Source: Polaromonas sp.
Lineage (GTDB): Bacteria; Pseudomonadota; Gammaproteobacteria; Burkholderiales; Burkholderiaceae_C
Length of the DNA stretch: 64,000 bases
NCBI GenBank assembly: GCA_013297865.1
Contig: JAAFIP010000006.1
Span: 228,757-292,756 of the forward strand
Direction of reading: 5' to 3'
The position numbers and the translations under genes are program-made. Shown piece after piece: positions 49,980 through 57,868 of this stretch (position 1 is the stretch's first letter; every line of letters starts with the position of its first letter). The notes beneath the pieces were generated by a model. That model did not search any database and was not told the origin of the DNA. It worked only from the letters and a program-made list of their open reading frames with translations.

Positions 49980-51899
49980 ATGACCTCGTATGCAGATTTT
50001 CATGCCCGTTCGCTCAGTGCGCCGGAGGCTTTTTGGGCTGAGCAGGCGAAGCTGATTGAGTGGAAAACTCCGCCCCAGCAGATCTGCGACTACAGCAATC
50101 CGCCGTTTGCCAAGTGGTATGTGGGCGGCACCACCAATCTGTGCCACAACGCGGTGGACCGCCATCTGCAGGACCGCCCCAACCAGCCCGCCCTGGTCTA
50201 TGTGAGCACCGAGACCAATACCGAAAAAACCTATAACTTTCGCGAGCTGCACCAGGAGGTGCAGACGATGGCGGCCATCCTCAAGGACATGGGCGTAGGC
50301 AAGGGGGACAGGGTGCTGATCTATATGCCGATGATTGCCGAGGCGGCGTTTGCCATGCTGGCCTGCGCGCGCATTGGAGCCATCCATTCGGTGGTGTTTG
50401 GCGGCTTTGCCAGCGTGTCGCTGGCCAGCCGCATTGATGACGCCACGCCCAAGGTCATCATCACGGCCGATGCAGGCTCGCGCGCGGGCAAGGTGGTGCC
50501 TTACACGGGCCTGCTGGAAGAGGCTATCAAGCTGGCGGCGCACAAGCCTGCCTCGGTGCTGATGGTAGACCGCCGCCTGGCGTCTACCGCGCTGCTGGCG
50601 CTGCCCGTGGTGGACTATGGCGCGCAGCGCAAAAAGCATCTGTACACCCAGGTGCCTTGCGAATGGCTGCAGGCCACCGACGTGAGCTACACGCTCTACA
50701 CCAGCGGCACCACCGGCAAGCCCAAGGGCGTGCAGCGCGATGTGGGCGGCTACGCCGTGGGCCTGGCGGCCAGCATGAAATACATTTTTGACTGCAAGCC
50801 CGGCGAGGTGTACTTTGCCACCAGCGACATCGGCTGGGTGGTGGGCCACAGCTATATCGTCTATGGCCCGCTGCTGGCTGGCATGACCACGCTGTTCTAC
50901 GAAGGCACACCGATTCGCGGCATGGACGGCAGCGCCAACGGCGGCATCTGGTGGAGCCTGGTGCACAAATATAAAGTCACCCACATGTTCAGCGCGCCCA
51001 CCGCCATTCGCGTGCTCAAAAAGCAAGACCCCGCCTACCTGACGCAGTACGACGTGTCCAGCTTGAAGGCGCTGTACCTGGCAGGCGAGCCGGTGGACGA
51101 GCCCACCGCGCGCTGGATCAGCGCAGGCCTGAACAAGCCCGTGATCGACAACTACTGGCAGACCGAGACCGGCTGGCCCATCCTGGCCACGGCTAATGGC
51201 GGCGGCCTGCAGGGCCCCACGCCCCAGTTTGGCAGCCCGGGCGTGCCTATGTATGGCTACAACGTAAAGCTGCTGCACGAAGGCACTGGCGAGGAAATGA
51301 CGGCCCATGGCGAAAAAGGCGTGGTGGTGGTTGAAGGCCCGCTGCCGCCGGGCTGCATGCAGACGGTGTGGCAGGACGATGCGCGCTTTGTCAACACCTA
51401 CTGGAAGAGCGTGCCGGGCAAGCTGGTCTACAACACCTTTGATTGGGGCATCCGCGATGCGGGCGGCTACTACACCATCCTGGGCCGCACCGACGACGTG
51501 ATCAACGTGGCAGGCCACCGCCTGGGCACGCGCGAGATCGAGGAGAGCCTTGCCTCGCACCCTAACGTTACCGAAGTGGCGGTGGTGGGCGTGGCAGACC
51601 AGCTCAAGGGCCAGGTGGCGATGGCGTTTGCTGTGGTCAAAGACAGCAGCGGCCTGGACACCGACGCGGGCAGGGCGCGGCTGGAGGGCGAGCTGATGAA
51701 GCTGGTGGACGATCAGCTGGGCGCAGTGGCGCGGCCCTCGCGTGTGCGCTTTGTCACCCTGCTGCCCAAAACCCGCAGCGGCAAGCTGCTGCGCCGCGCC
51801 ATCCAGGCCGTGTGCGAAGGCCGCGACACGGGCGACCTGGCCACCATGGACGACCCGAGCGCGCTGCAGCAGATCAAGGATGTGGTGGCGGGTGTGTAA
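49980..51899 (+). CDS. prpE: propionyl-CoA synthetase
   Basis: A 639-residue AMP-forming acyl-CoA synthetase. The adenylate-forming signature is SYTLYTSGTTGKPKGVQRDV; YWQTETGWPI, IRDAGGYYTILGRTDDVINV and GHRLGTREIEE follow; the C-terminal KTRSGKLLRR contains the Lys that is acetylated in this family. The CNAVDRHL and QRDVGGY elements distinguish PrpE from acetyl-CoA synthetase. It activates propionate for the methylcitrate or methylmalonyl route. ATG 49980 is chosen, with CCGGAG 8 bases before it. It stands alone. Confidence 0.94.
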   Translation: MTSYADFHARSLSAPEAFWAEQAKLIEWKTPPQQICDYSNPPFAKWYVGGTTNLCHNAVDRHLQDRPNQPALVYVSTETNTEKTYNFRELHQEVQTMAAILKDMGVGKGDRVLIYMPMIAEAAFAMLACARIGAIHSVVFGGFASVSLASRIDDATPKVIITADAGSRAGKVVPYTGLLEEAIKLAAHKPASVLMVDRRLASTALLALPVVDYGAQRKKHLYTQVPCEWLQATDVSYTLYTSGTTGKPKGVQRDVGGYAVGLAASMKYIFDCKPGEVYFATSDIGWVVGHSYIVYGPLLAGMTTLFYEGTPIRGMDGSANGGIWWSLVHKYKVTHMFSAPTAIRVLKKQDPAYLTQYDVSSLKALYLAGEPVDEPTARWISAGLNKPVIDNYWQTETGWPILATANGGGLQGPTPQFGSPGVPMYGYNVKLLHEGTGEEMTAHGEKGVVVVEGPLPPGCMQTVWQDDARFVNTYWKSVPGKLVYNTFDWGIRDAGGYYTILGRTDDVINVAGHRLGTREIEESLASHPNVTEVAVVGVADQLKGQVAMAFAVVKDSSGLDTDAGRARLEGELMKLVDDQLGAVARPSRVRFVTLLPKTRSGKLLRRAIQAVCEGRDTGDLATMDDPSALQQIKDVVAGV

Positions 51900-52213
51900 G
51901 GCTGCGCGAAATGCATTGCAAGCCGCTCCTAAATGTATCTTTGTGTTTTGTGGGGCGGGCAGCAGGCGTGGTTTGAAGAAAATAATTCAAAAGAACTAGT
52001 CTTTCAGCAAAGGCTTTCTGAGCTTGTGCATTATTTGGGGATTGAGCAGGCCATCAACTACTGACAAAGCTTTCCATGGTGCGGCATGCCAGTGGCCTGA
52101 ATGTGGCGGCGCAAGCTGGGTTTGATTGCACCTGGCAACATTTAAGCCGCCCAATATGTAAGCGCATGGCTAGACTGGCACGTTGTATACCCAGCATAAC
52201 AACGGAGTTCAAT
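51900..52213. other. gene-free stretch of 314 bp after prpE
   Basis: No supported gene. An open frame runs in from 52076 toward the following gene, but it lacks a ribosome site and its first 46 residues look non-coding. No terminator stem or repeat is seen behind prpE. The 3' part (from about 52150) should hold the promoter of the small secreted protein gene. Confidence 0.6.
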
Positions 52214-52609
52214 ATGCAGCACAGTTTGATAACACGATGTGGTTTGATGGTGGCGCTAGCCAGCGCAGCATGGGGCGCTCAGGCGCAGACTGATGTGAGC
52301 GTGAGTGTCGGTGGCGTGATCAAACCCGGTGTGTATGGCCGCGTGACTATTGGCAATCAGCCGCCACCGCCAGTAATTTACCCTCAACCCGTGATCGTGA
52401 CGCAGCCTGTGGTGGTGGCGCAGCCCGCAGTGGTGGTGCAGCAGCAGCCGATCTACATGCATGTGCCGCCGGGCCATGCCAAGAAATGGCATAAGCACTG
52501 CTACAAGTACAACGCCTGCAACCAGCCCGTGTATTTCGTGCGCAACGAATACGCTGAGTACGACGGCAAGGGCGGTAAGCACAAAGACAAACATAAATAT
52601 AAAGATTAA
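52214..52609 (+). CDS. small secreted Pro/Val-rich, His/Lys-tailed protein
   Basis: 131 residues from ATG 52214, with CGGAG at 52202-52206. Signal peptide (LMVALASAAWGAQAQ), then SVSVGGVIKPGVYGRVTIGN, a low-complexity PPPPVIYPQPVIVTQPVVVA segment, and a cationic C-terminus (GHAKKWHKHCYKYNACNQP..., GKHKDKHKYKD). Two Cys may pair. Proteins of this build are frequent in Burkholderiales and often carried as hypothetical; a metal-binding or cell-surface role is only a guess from His content. Confidence 0.75.
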   Translation: MQHSLITRCGLMVALASAAWGAQAQTDVSVSVGGVIKPGVYGRVTIGNQPPPPVIYPQPVIVTQPVVVAQPAVVVQQQPIYMHVPPGHAKKWHKHCYKYNACNQPVYFVRNEYAEYDGKGGKHKDKHKYKD

Positions 52610-52618
52610 GACTGAACA

Positions 52619-52637
52619 GCCGGGCGATATGCCCGGC
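52619..52637 (+). terminator. hairpin after small secreted protein gene
   Basis: GCCGGGC-GATAT-GCCCGGC, a perfect 7-bp GC stem 10 bp behind the stop, without a strong T-tract. Confidence 0.5.
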
Positions 52638-52752
52638 GTTGTGCGTCCGCTGGTGCATGTCCTGGCGCACCCACATGCGCATGTACCAGCGCATCCCCAA
52701 GCGTATCTTTGAGCGTAAACACCTAGACGCAGGACATGCAAGTCACTTTAAT

Positions 52753-52768
52753 ATAAGTTATTGCTTAT
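52753..52768. promoter_or_regulatory. candidate operator upstream of the sox regulator
   Basis: ATAAG-TTATTG-CTTAT, an AT-rich inverted repeat in the promoter region 18-34 bp before the ArsR-family gene start. AT-rich dyads of this sort are usual for SqrR/BigR-type regulators. Autoregulation and control of soxCDYZAXB would follow. Confidence 0.45.
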
Positions 52769-52786
52769 TTAAAGATATTGATAGTC

Positions 52787-53161
52787 ATGCCTGCATCTCC
52801 TTCTTTGGTGGAAGACGACGCCCAGCAGTCTGGGCGCGTGTTTGAACTGGCGGCCGAGCTGTTTACCCTGCTGGGCACGCCCATGCGCCTGCGCATACTC
52901 AATGCGCTGTGCCAAGGCGAACAGTCGGTCTCGCAGATGCTGGAGACCATCGACACCACCCAGCCCAATCTGAGCCAGCACCTGGCGGTGATGTACCGCA
53001 GCGGTGTGCTGGCCAAGCGCAAAGAGGGCACGCAGGTGATCTACCGTGTGCAAAGCGAAAAAGCGCTCACGCTGTGCCGCAGCGTGTGTTCGCAGATCGC
53101 CATCGAGATGGACGACGCACCGCAGATGCCTGCCAGCGAACGCCTGTTGGCAAGGGCCTGA
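52787..53161 (+). CDS. soxR: ArsR-family regulator, SoxR/SqrR-like persulfide sensor
   Basis: 124 residues from ATG 52787. Winged helix: LFTLLGTPMRLRILNALCQG, then TTQPNLSQHLAVMYRSGVLA and RKEGTQVIYRV. Cys42 lies in ALCQGEQSV, and Cys97 and Cys101 lie in LCRSVCSQ; a Cys in LCxGE plus one near the C-terminus is the pair that forms a tetrasulfide in SqrR/BigR. It stands directly ahead of soxC (3-bp gap) and is expected to repress the sox operon until reactive sulfur appears. Not to be confused with the MerR-type SoxR of enterics. Confidence 0.85.
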   Translation: MPASPSLVEDDAQQSGRVFELAAELFTLLGTPMRLRILNALCQGEQSVSQMLETIDTTQPNLSQHLAVMYRSGVLAKRKEGTQVIYRVQSEKALTLCRSVCSQIAIEMDDAPQMPASERLLARA

Positions 53162-53164
53162 TCC

Positions 53165-54493
53165 ATGCGCACCCACCGATTTTTACAGCCCGCGCCTGAG
53201 GGCTTTTTAAACCTTGAGCAGATCAAGGCTGTGCATGGCGGACGGCGCGGCTTTATGGCCGGGGCCTTTGCTGCGGCTGTGGCCGGCGTGAGCGCAGCGC
53301 GCGCGCAAGCTGCTGACGACACCAACATCATCAACCTGCCGGACCACACCAAGGCCCTGGGCCAGGGCGTGGCCGCGCGCGGCTACGGCGTGCCCAGCGT
53401 GTATGAAAAAAATCTGCAACGCCGCGAAAGCCCGGGCCTCACGCGGGTGAGCCAGGCGGGCGTGAGCTTTGCGCCGTTGCAGGGCCTGTTTGGCATCATC
53501 ACGCCCAGCGGGTTGCATTTTGAGCGGCACCACCAGGGCTGGTGGGATATTGAGCCCGACAAGCACCGTTTGATGATCAATGGCAGTGACGAGACCATGC
53601 TCAAAAAGCCGATGGTGTTCACCATGGACGACCTGATGCGTCTGCCTTCGGTAAGCCGCATGCACTTCATCGAGTGCGGTGCCAACACCGGCATGGAGTG
53701 GGGCAATGTGGCGGTGCCCACGGTGCAGTACACGCACGGCATGCTCAGCTGCAGCGAGTTTACTGGCGTGCCTTTGAAAACCCTGCTTGATATGTGTGGC
53801 GCTGACTACAAGCGCGGCAAGTTCGTATTGGCCGAAGGAGCCGATGGATCGAGCATGACGCGCACCATTCCCATGAGCCTGATCGACAGTGGGGAAGTGT
53901 TGGTAGCCTACGGGCAAAACGGCGAAATGCTGCGCCCCGAAAACGGCTACCCGCTACGCCTGGTGGTGCCCGGCGTGCAAGGCGTGAGCTGGGTCAAATA
54001 CCTGCGCCGCATCGAGCTGGGCGACATGCCCTACGCCACCAAGGACGAGACCCTGCACTATGTCGATCTGCAGCCCGATGGCCAGCACCGCCAGTACACC
54101 AGCATCCAGGAGATCAAGAGCGTGATCACCAGCCCTAGTGGCGGTCAGGTGTTGCTAGACCAGGGTTTTCACAACATCACCGGCCTGGCCTGGAGCGGCC
54201 GCGGCAAGGTGCGCAAGGTGGATGTGTCAGTGGACGGCGGCCGCAACTGGCAAAGCGCCCGCCTGGAAGGCCCGGTGCTCTCCAAATGCCTCACGCGCTT
54301 TAACTTTGACTGGAGCTGGAACGGCAAGCCCGCCCTGTTGCTGTCCCGCGCGGTAGACGAGACAGGCCACATCCAGCCCACCTACGCCGAGCTACGCAAA
54401 GTCCGCGGCACCCGCTCGATCTACCACAACAACGCGATCCAAACCTGGCTCGTGTCTGAAAACGGAGAGGTGAAAAATGTTCAACTCTCTTGA
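53165..54493 (+). CDS. soxC: sulfane dehydrogenase subunit SoxC (molybdenum cofactor)
   Basis: A 442-residue sulfite-oxidase-family protein. The signal RRGFMAGAFAAAVAGVSAARA suits Tat export with the cofactor already bound. The Mo-ligand Cys is Cys171 in MHFIECGANTGMEW. Downstream the dimerisation domain (GQVLLDQGFHNITGLAWSGR) is complete. SoxC with the dihaem SoxD oxidises the SoxY-bound sulfane sulfur, giving full eight-electron thiosulfate oxidation. Its stop TGA (54491-54493) is also the first three bases of inverted-repeat element 1, and the soxD start lies 14 bases upstream of this stop. Confidence 0.95.
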   Translation: MRTHRFLQPAPEGFLNLEQIKAVHGGRRGFMAGAFAAAVAGVSAARAQAADDTNIINLPDHTKALGQGVAARGYGVPSVYEKNLQRRESPGLTRVSQAGVSFAPLQGLFGIITPSGLHFERHHQGWWDIEPDKHRLMINGSDETMLKKPMVFTMDDLMRLPSVSRMHFIECGANTGMEWGNVAVPTVQYTHGMLSCSEFTGVPLKTLLDMCGADYKRGKFVLAEGADGSSMTRTIPMSLIDSGEVLVAYGQNGEMLRPENGYPLRLVVPGVQGVSWVKYLRRIELGDMPYATKDETLHYVDLQPDGQHRQYTSIQEIKSVITSPSGGQVLLDQGFHNITGLAWSGRGKVRKVDVSVDGGRNWQSARLEGPVLSKCLTRFNFDWSWNGKPALLLSRAVDETGHIQPTYAELRKVRGTRSIYHNNAIQTWLVSENGEVKNVQLS

Positions 54494-55790
54494 ATACCAA
54501 TACAGAACTTCCGGACGCGAAGGACGCGAAGGATTCGCGAAGAACGCGAAAGAAGACAGAAAGAATACCCAATTGGAATTCAATAAAAATAATGTAACCC
54601 GTTGGGTAAGCAAATTGCGTGTATTTTTTCAAAGTTCATTTTTCAAATTTTTTGGTATTTTCTTTTTAGCGTCCTTCGCGAATCCTTCGCGCCCTTCGCG
54701 TCCGGCAGTCCGGTATTCAGCCCTGGCCCTACTACTCACCCTGCCAACGCTAGCCCCCGCGCAAAACAAATTCGACGGCATAGGAAAACCAGCCACAGCT
54801 AACGAAATCAAAGCCTGGGATATCGACGTGCGCCCCGACTTCAAGGGGCTGCCCAAAGGCCAGGGCTCGGTAGTGCAGGGCGAGAAGATCTGGGAGGCGC
54901 AGTGTGCCTCCTGCCATGGCAGCTTTGGTGAGAGCAATGAGGTGTTTACACCGCTGGCGGGCTACACCACGGCCAAAGACGTCGACAAAGGCAAGGTCGC
55001 CAGCTTGCAGCTTGACGGAGCGGCCCCCACGCGCACCACGATGATGAAGCTGTCCCAGCTGTCCACCCTGTGGGACTACATCAACCGCGCCATGCCCTGG
55101 ACAGCGCCCAAATCCCTCACCGCTGACGAGGTCTATGCCGTCACGGCCTATCTGCTGAGCCTGGGCAATGTGGTGCCGGCAGACTTCACGCTGAGCGACA
55201 AAAACATGGCGCAAACGCAAAGCCGCCTGCCCAACCGCCTGGGCAAAACCACTGCGCACGCCTTGTGGCCCGGCAAGGAGCTGGGGGGCGTGGCCAAGCC
55301 CGATGTGCAAGGCAGTAGCTGCCTTACTAACTGCACCACAGAGCCCGCGGTGGCCAGCTTCATCCCCGACTACGCACGCGACGCCCATGGCAACCTGGCT
55401 GACCAATCGCGCAGGATAGGCGGTTTGCGTGGCGCGCAGACCCAGCGGGTCAATGTTTCAACAGAAAAAGCGGCTCCAGCCCAATCAAATGTCGCGGGAG
55501 CAGCTATCAAATCAGGAGCAGGTGAGATCAAAACTGCTGAGGTGATGCCAGTACTGCAAAAGTATGCCTGCGTGGCCTGCCATGCGATGGACAGCAAGCT
55601 GGTGGGGCCGAGCTTCAAGGAGATTACGGCCAAGCAGGGCGCGCGCCCCGATGCCCAGGCCTATCTGGCAGGCAAGATCAAAGCGGGCGGCCAGGGCGTG
55701 TATGGGCAGATTCCCATGCCTGCGCAAAGCCTCAGCGCCGACGAGGCCCAGCAGCTGGCGCGCTGGCTGGTGCAGGGCGTCAAGCCGTAA
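54477..55790 (+). CDS. soxD: SoxD, dihaem cytochrome c subunit of sulfane dehydrogenase
   Basis: 437 residues, longer than usual for SoxD. Two haem motifs: CASCH at residues 143-147 and CVACH at 365-369. GGAGAGG (54464-54470) is ideally placed for ATG 54477, overlapping soxC by 17 bases. Codons 5-81 are then made of inverted-repeat element 1, giving an Arg/Lys-rich leader before the hydrophobic ALALLLTLPTLAPAQ, which is probably the original signal core. A dispersed repeat supplies residues ~332-347 (APAQSNVAGAAIK) in the linker between the haem domains. Both insertions keep the frame, so the gene is probably functional. Confidence 0.92.
   Translation: MFNSLEYQYRTSGREGREGFAKNAKEDRKNTQLEFNKNNVTRWVSKLRVFFQSSFFKFFGIFFLASFANPSRPSRPAVRYSALALLLTLPTLAPAQNKFDGIGKPATANEIKAWDIDVRPDFKGLPKGQGSVVQGEKIWEAQCASCHGSFGESNEVFTPLAGYTTAKDVDKGKVASLQLDGAAPTRTTMMKLSQLSTLWDYINRAMPWTAPKSLTADEVYAVTAYLLSLGNVVPADFTLSDKNMAQTQSRLPNRLGKTTAHALWPGKELGGVAKPDVQGSSCLTNCTTEPAVASFIPDYARDAHGNLADQSRRIGGLRGAQTQRVNVSTEKAAPAQSNVAGAAIKSGAGEIKTAEVMPVLQKYACVACHAMDSKLVGPSFKEITAKQGARPDAQAYLAGKIKAGGQGVYGQIPMPAQSLSADEAQQLARWLVQGVKP
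54491..54719. repeat. long inverted-repeat element 1 (229 bp)
   Basis: Starts TGAATACC and ends GGTATTCA. The arms carry reiterated CGCGAAGGA units (CGGACGCGAAGGACGCGAAG and so on), pairing over roughly 50 bp; the centre (about 54565-54655) is AT-rich and unpaired. It lies between the soxC 3' end and the soxD signal sequence and is read through as soxD codons. Confidence 0.9.
55471..55518 (+). repeat. dispersed repeat, copy 13, in frame inside soxD
   Basis: Core CCAATCAAATGTCGCGGGAG, then CAGCTATCAAATCAGGA. TAG of the consensus is TCA here. Translation PAQSNVAGAAIKSG between the two cytochrome domains. Confidence 0.9.
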
Positions 55791-55934
55791 GGTGCATATG
55801 CTCATAGCCAAACTGTCTGCTCAGCGCTGCGTAAGATGTATTCCCTTGGGCGGACCAAGACGTTAGGGAATCATCCAAGACCATTTCGCCAATAAGTTTT
55901 TACAATCACCCTATTGCAATCAGGAGTCTTTATT

Positions 55935-56396
55935 ATGGAACGTCGTCAATTTGTACAAAAAAGCTCGGGCGCTACCGCCTTGGCACTGGCCGCTGCGGCA
56001 GGCTGGCTGCCCGCTGTCAGCCATGCGCAAGCCTGGAACAAGGGTGCTTTCGAGACCAAGAGCCTCGCCGATGCGGCCAAGGCGCTGGGCGGCGGCGCTC
56101 CTGTCGAGAGCAAGGACATCGTGCTGAGCGCACCCGAAATCGCCGAAAACGGCAATGTGGTGCGCATTGGCGCCTCCACCACTAACCCGGCTATTACCCA
56201 GCTGGCCTTCGTGATCGAGAAAAACCCCAACGCGCTGACCGCCGTCTTTGACGTGCTGCCCGGCACCGAGGCCAATTTCTCCACCAACGTCAAGATGGGC
56301 CAGTCTTCCAACGTCTATGCCCTGGGCAAGATGGGCGACAAGTTTGTCTACGCCGTCAAGGAAGTGAAAGTCACTTTGGGCGGCTGCGGCGGCTAA
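55935..56396 (+). CDS. soxY: SoxY, thiosulfate-oxidation carrier subunit
   Basis: 153 residues from ATG 55935 (SD AGGAG). Tat-like signal MERRQFVQKSSGATALALAA, covalent carrier terminus VTLGGCGG, in which the Cys of GGCGG holds the sulfur intermediate. SoxZ, the structural partner, follows 33 bp later. A 144-bp gap ahead of soxY with a plausible promoter suggests separate initiation for soxYZ in addition to read-through from soxCD. Confidence 0.97.
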   Translation: MERRQFVQKSSGATALALAAAAGWLPAVSHAQAWNKGAFETKSLADAAKALGGGAPVESKDIVLSAPEIAENGNVVRIGASTTNPAITQLAFVIEKNPNALTAVFDVLPGTEANFSTNVKMGQSSNVYALGKMGDKFVYAVKEVKVTLGGCGG

Positions 56397-56429
56397 CACC
56401 AGTCCGCATTATTTTTGAAAGGAACAGAT

Positions 56430-56741
56430 ATGGCAGATCCGATGAGAATTCGCGCCCAGGCAGCTGGCGACAAAGTGACCGTGCGTGTGCTGGTCAGTCA
56501 CGACATGGAAAGCGGCCTGCGCCGCGGCGCTGACGGCAAGCTCGTGCCCGCGCACTTCATCCAGACCATCAACGCCACCCACAACGGCAAAACCGTCATG
56601 AGCGCCCAGTGGGGCCCCGCAGTGTCCAAAAACCCATTCGTGCAGTTCAGCTTCACGGGCGGCAAAGCGGGCGACAAGATTGTGGTCAACTGGGTGGACA
56701 ACAAAGGTGATAAGCGCACGGATGAAGCGGCTATTGCTTAG
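56430..56741 (+). CDS. soxZ: SoxZ, sulfur-carrier partner
   Basis: 103 residues from ATG 56430 with AAGGAA before it; the upstream TTG is not used in all likelihood. Immunoglobulin-like beta fold: MRIRAQAAGDKVTVRVLVSH, VPAHFIQTINATHNGKTV, FTGGKAGDKIVVNWVDNKGD. It forms a heterodimer with SoxY in the periplasm although it lacks a signal peptide, being carried out with SoxY by Tat. Length is normal. Inverted-repeat element 2 begins 20 bp behind the stop. Confidence 0.97.
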   Translation: MADPMRIRAQAAGDKVTVRVLVSHDMESGLRRGADGKLVPAHFIQTINATHNGKTVMSAQWGPAVSKNPFVQFSFTGGKAGDKIVVNWVDNKGDKRTDEAAIA

Positions 56742-56760
56742 TCTTTGATACTTGGAGACC

Positions 56761-56965
56761 TGAATACCGAAATACCGAAATACCGAATACCGGACGCGAA
56801 GGACGCTAAGGTTTCGCGAAGGACGCGAAAGAATACCGAAATTTATTCAAACTCTTTGGGCAGTAATTGGAGTTTTAGGTTGGTTCGATATTTTGATTTT
56901 GGTTTTATTTTTGCATTTTTTCGCGTCCTTCGCGAAACCTTCGCGCCCTTCGCGTCCGGTATTTA
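56761..56965. repeat. long inverted-repeat element 2 (205 bp)
   Basis: Starts TGAATACC (followed by GAAATACC twice) and ends GGTATTTA; arms with CGGACGCGAAGGACGCTAAG and the matching CGCGTCCTTCGCGAAACCTT. The stems pair over about 40 bp around an AT-rich centre of some 80-90 bp. It lies between soxZ and soxA. Confidence 0.9.
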
Positions 56966-57013
56966 AATCTTCCAGTTAAACTCAAAATAACCATAAAGCA
57001 GGAGACCACTGAC

Positions 57014-57853
57014 ATGCCAAACAAGCCGATGCCGATCACATCCATTACCCAAGCAGCTGCGTTTCTTATAGCGATATCCGCCTTGAGCACGGCTGCATTT
57101 GCGCAGCAAAAATCATCCCAAGACGCCATCAACGAATACCGCCAGAGCCTGCAGGACGGCAACCCCGCAGACCTGAACGCGGCGCGGGGCGAGGCGCTGT
57201 GGAAAACCAAGGCGGGTCCGAAAAATGCAAGTCTGGAAGCTTGCGACCTCGGCTTGGGCGCTGGCAAGGTCAAGGGGGTGGCCGCTGTGCTGCCCAAGTA
57301 CTTTGCCGATACGGGTAAGGTGATGGATGTGGAAAGCCGCCTGGTGCACTGCATGGTCACGCTGCAAGGTGCCAAGCGCGAGGACTTCAAGTCCAGTACC
57401 GTCTTCAGCGGCGAAGGTGCCAAGGCTACGGTGATGGAAGACCTGGTGGCCTATGTGTATGACGAGTCGCGCGAGATCAGCATCAGCGTGCCCCAGGACC
57501 ATGCTGAAGAAAAAGCTGCCTATGCGCGCGGCAAGCAGGCGTTTTACTTCAAAGGCGGTCCGTATGACTTCAGTTGCGCCAGCTGCCACAGTGAAGACGG
57601 CAAGCGCATTCGCCTGCAGGACCTGCCCAATCTCACCAAGCCTGGGCCTGCGCAGGCCGCGTTCAGCCAGTGGCCTGCTTACCGCGTCAGCCAGGGTGCG
57701 CTGCGCACCATGCAATGGCGTCTGTACGACTGCTTTCGCCAGCAACGCTTTCCTGAGCTGCAATACCTCTCCCAGACCTCGGTGGATCTGATCACCTTCA
57801 TGGGGGTCAACGCCAACGGCGGCAAGATGGCTGCGCCTGCGATCAAACGCTAA
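57014..57853 (+). CDS. soxA: SoxA, cytochrome c subunit of the SoxAX complex
   Basis: 279 residues with a signal peptide (AAFLIAISALSTAAFAQQ). One haem motif, CASCH at residues 188-192. The N-terminal domain keeps a Cys pair (EACDLGLG and VHCMV) but no haem motif, so this is the mono-haem type. Cys240 in YDCFRQQRFPEL is the expected active-site Cys that ligates haem and takes the persulfide. With SoxX it links thiosulfate oxidatively to SoxY. It lies after inverted-repeat element 2. Confidence 0.96.
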   Translation: MPNKPMPITSITQAAAFLIAISALSTAAFAQQKSSQDAINEYRQSLQDGNPADLNAARGEALWKTKAGPKNASLEACDLGLGAGKVKGVAAVLPKYFADTGKVMDVESRLVHCMVTLQGAKREDFKSSTVFSGEGAKATVMEDLVAYVYDESREISISVPQDHAEEKAAYARGKQAFYFKGGPYDFSCASCHSEDGKRIRLQDLPNLTKPGPAQAAFSQWPAYRVSQGALRTMQWRLYDCFRQQRFPELQYLSQTSVDLITFMGVNANGGKMAAPAIKR

Positions 57854-57868
57854 ACGAGAAGAAAAATA

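Noticed and set aside
49941..51560. Minus-strand open frame of 539 codons opposite prpE
   Set aside because: It lies entirely across prpE, is His/Ala/Arg-rich in the way of antisense frames, and has no ribosome site or motif.
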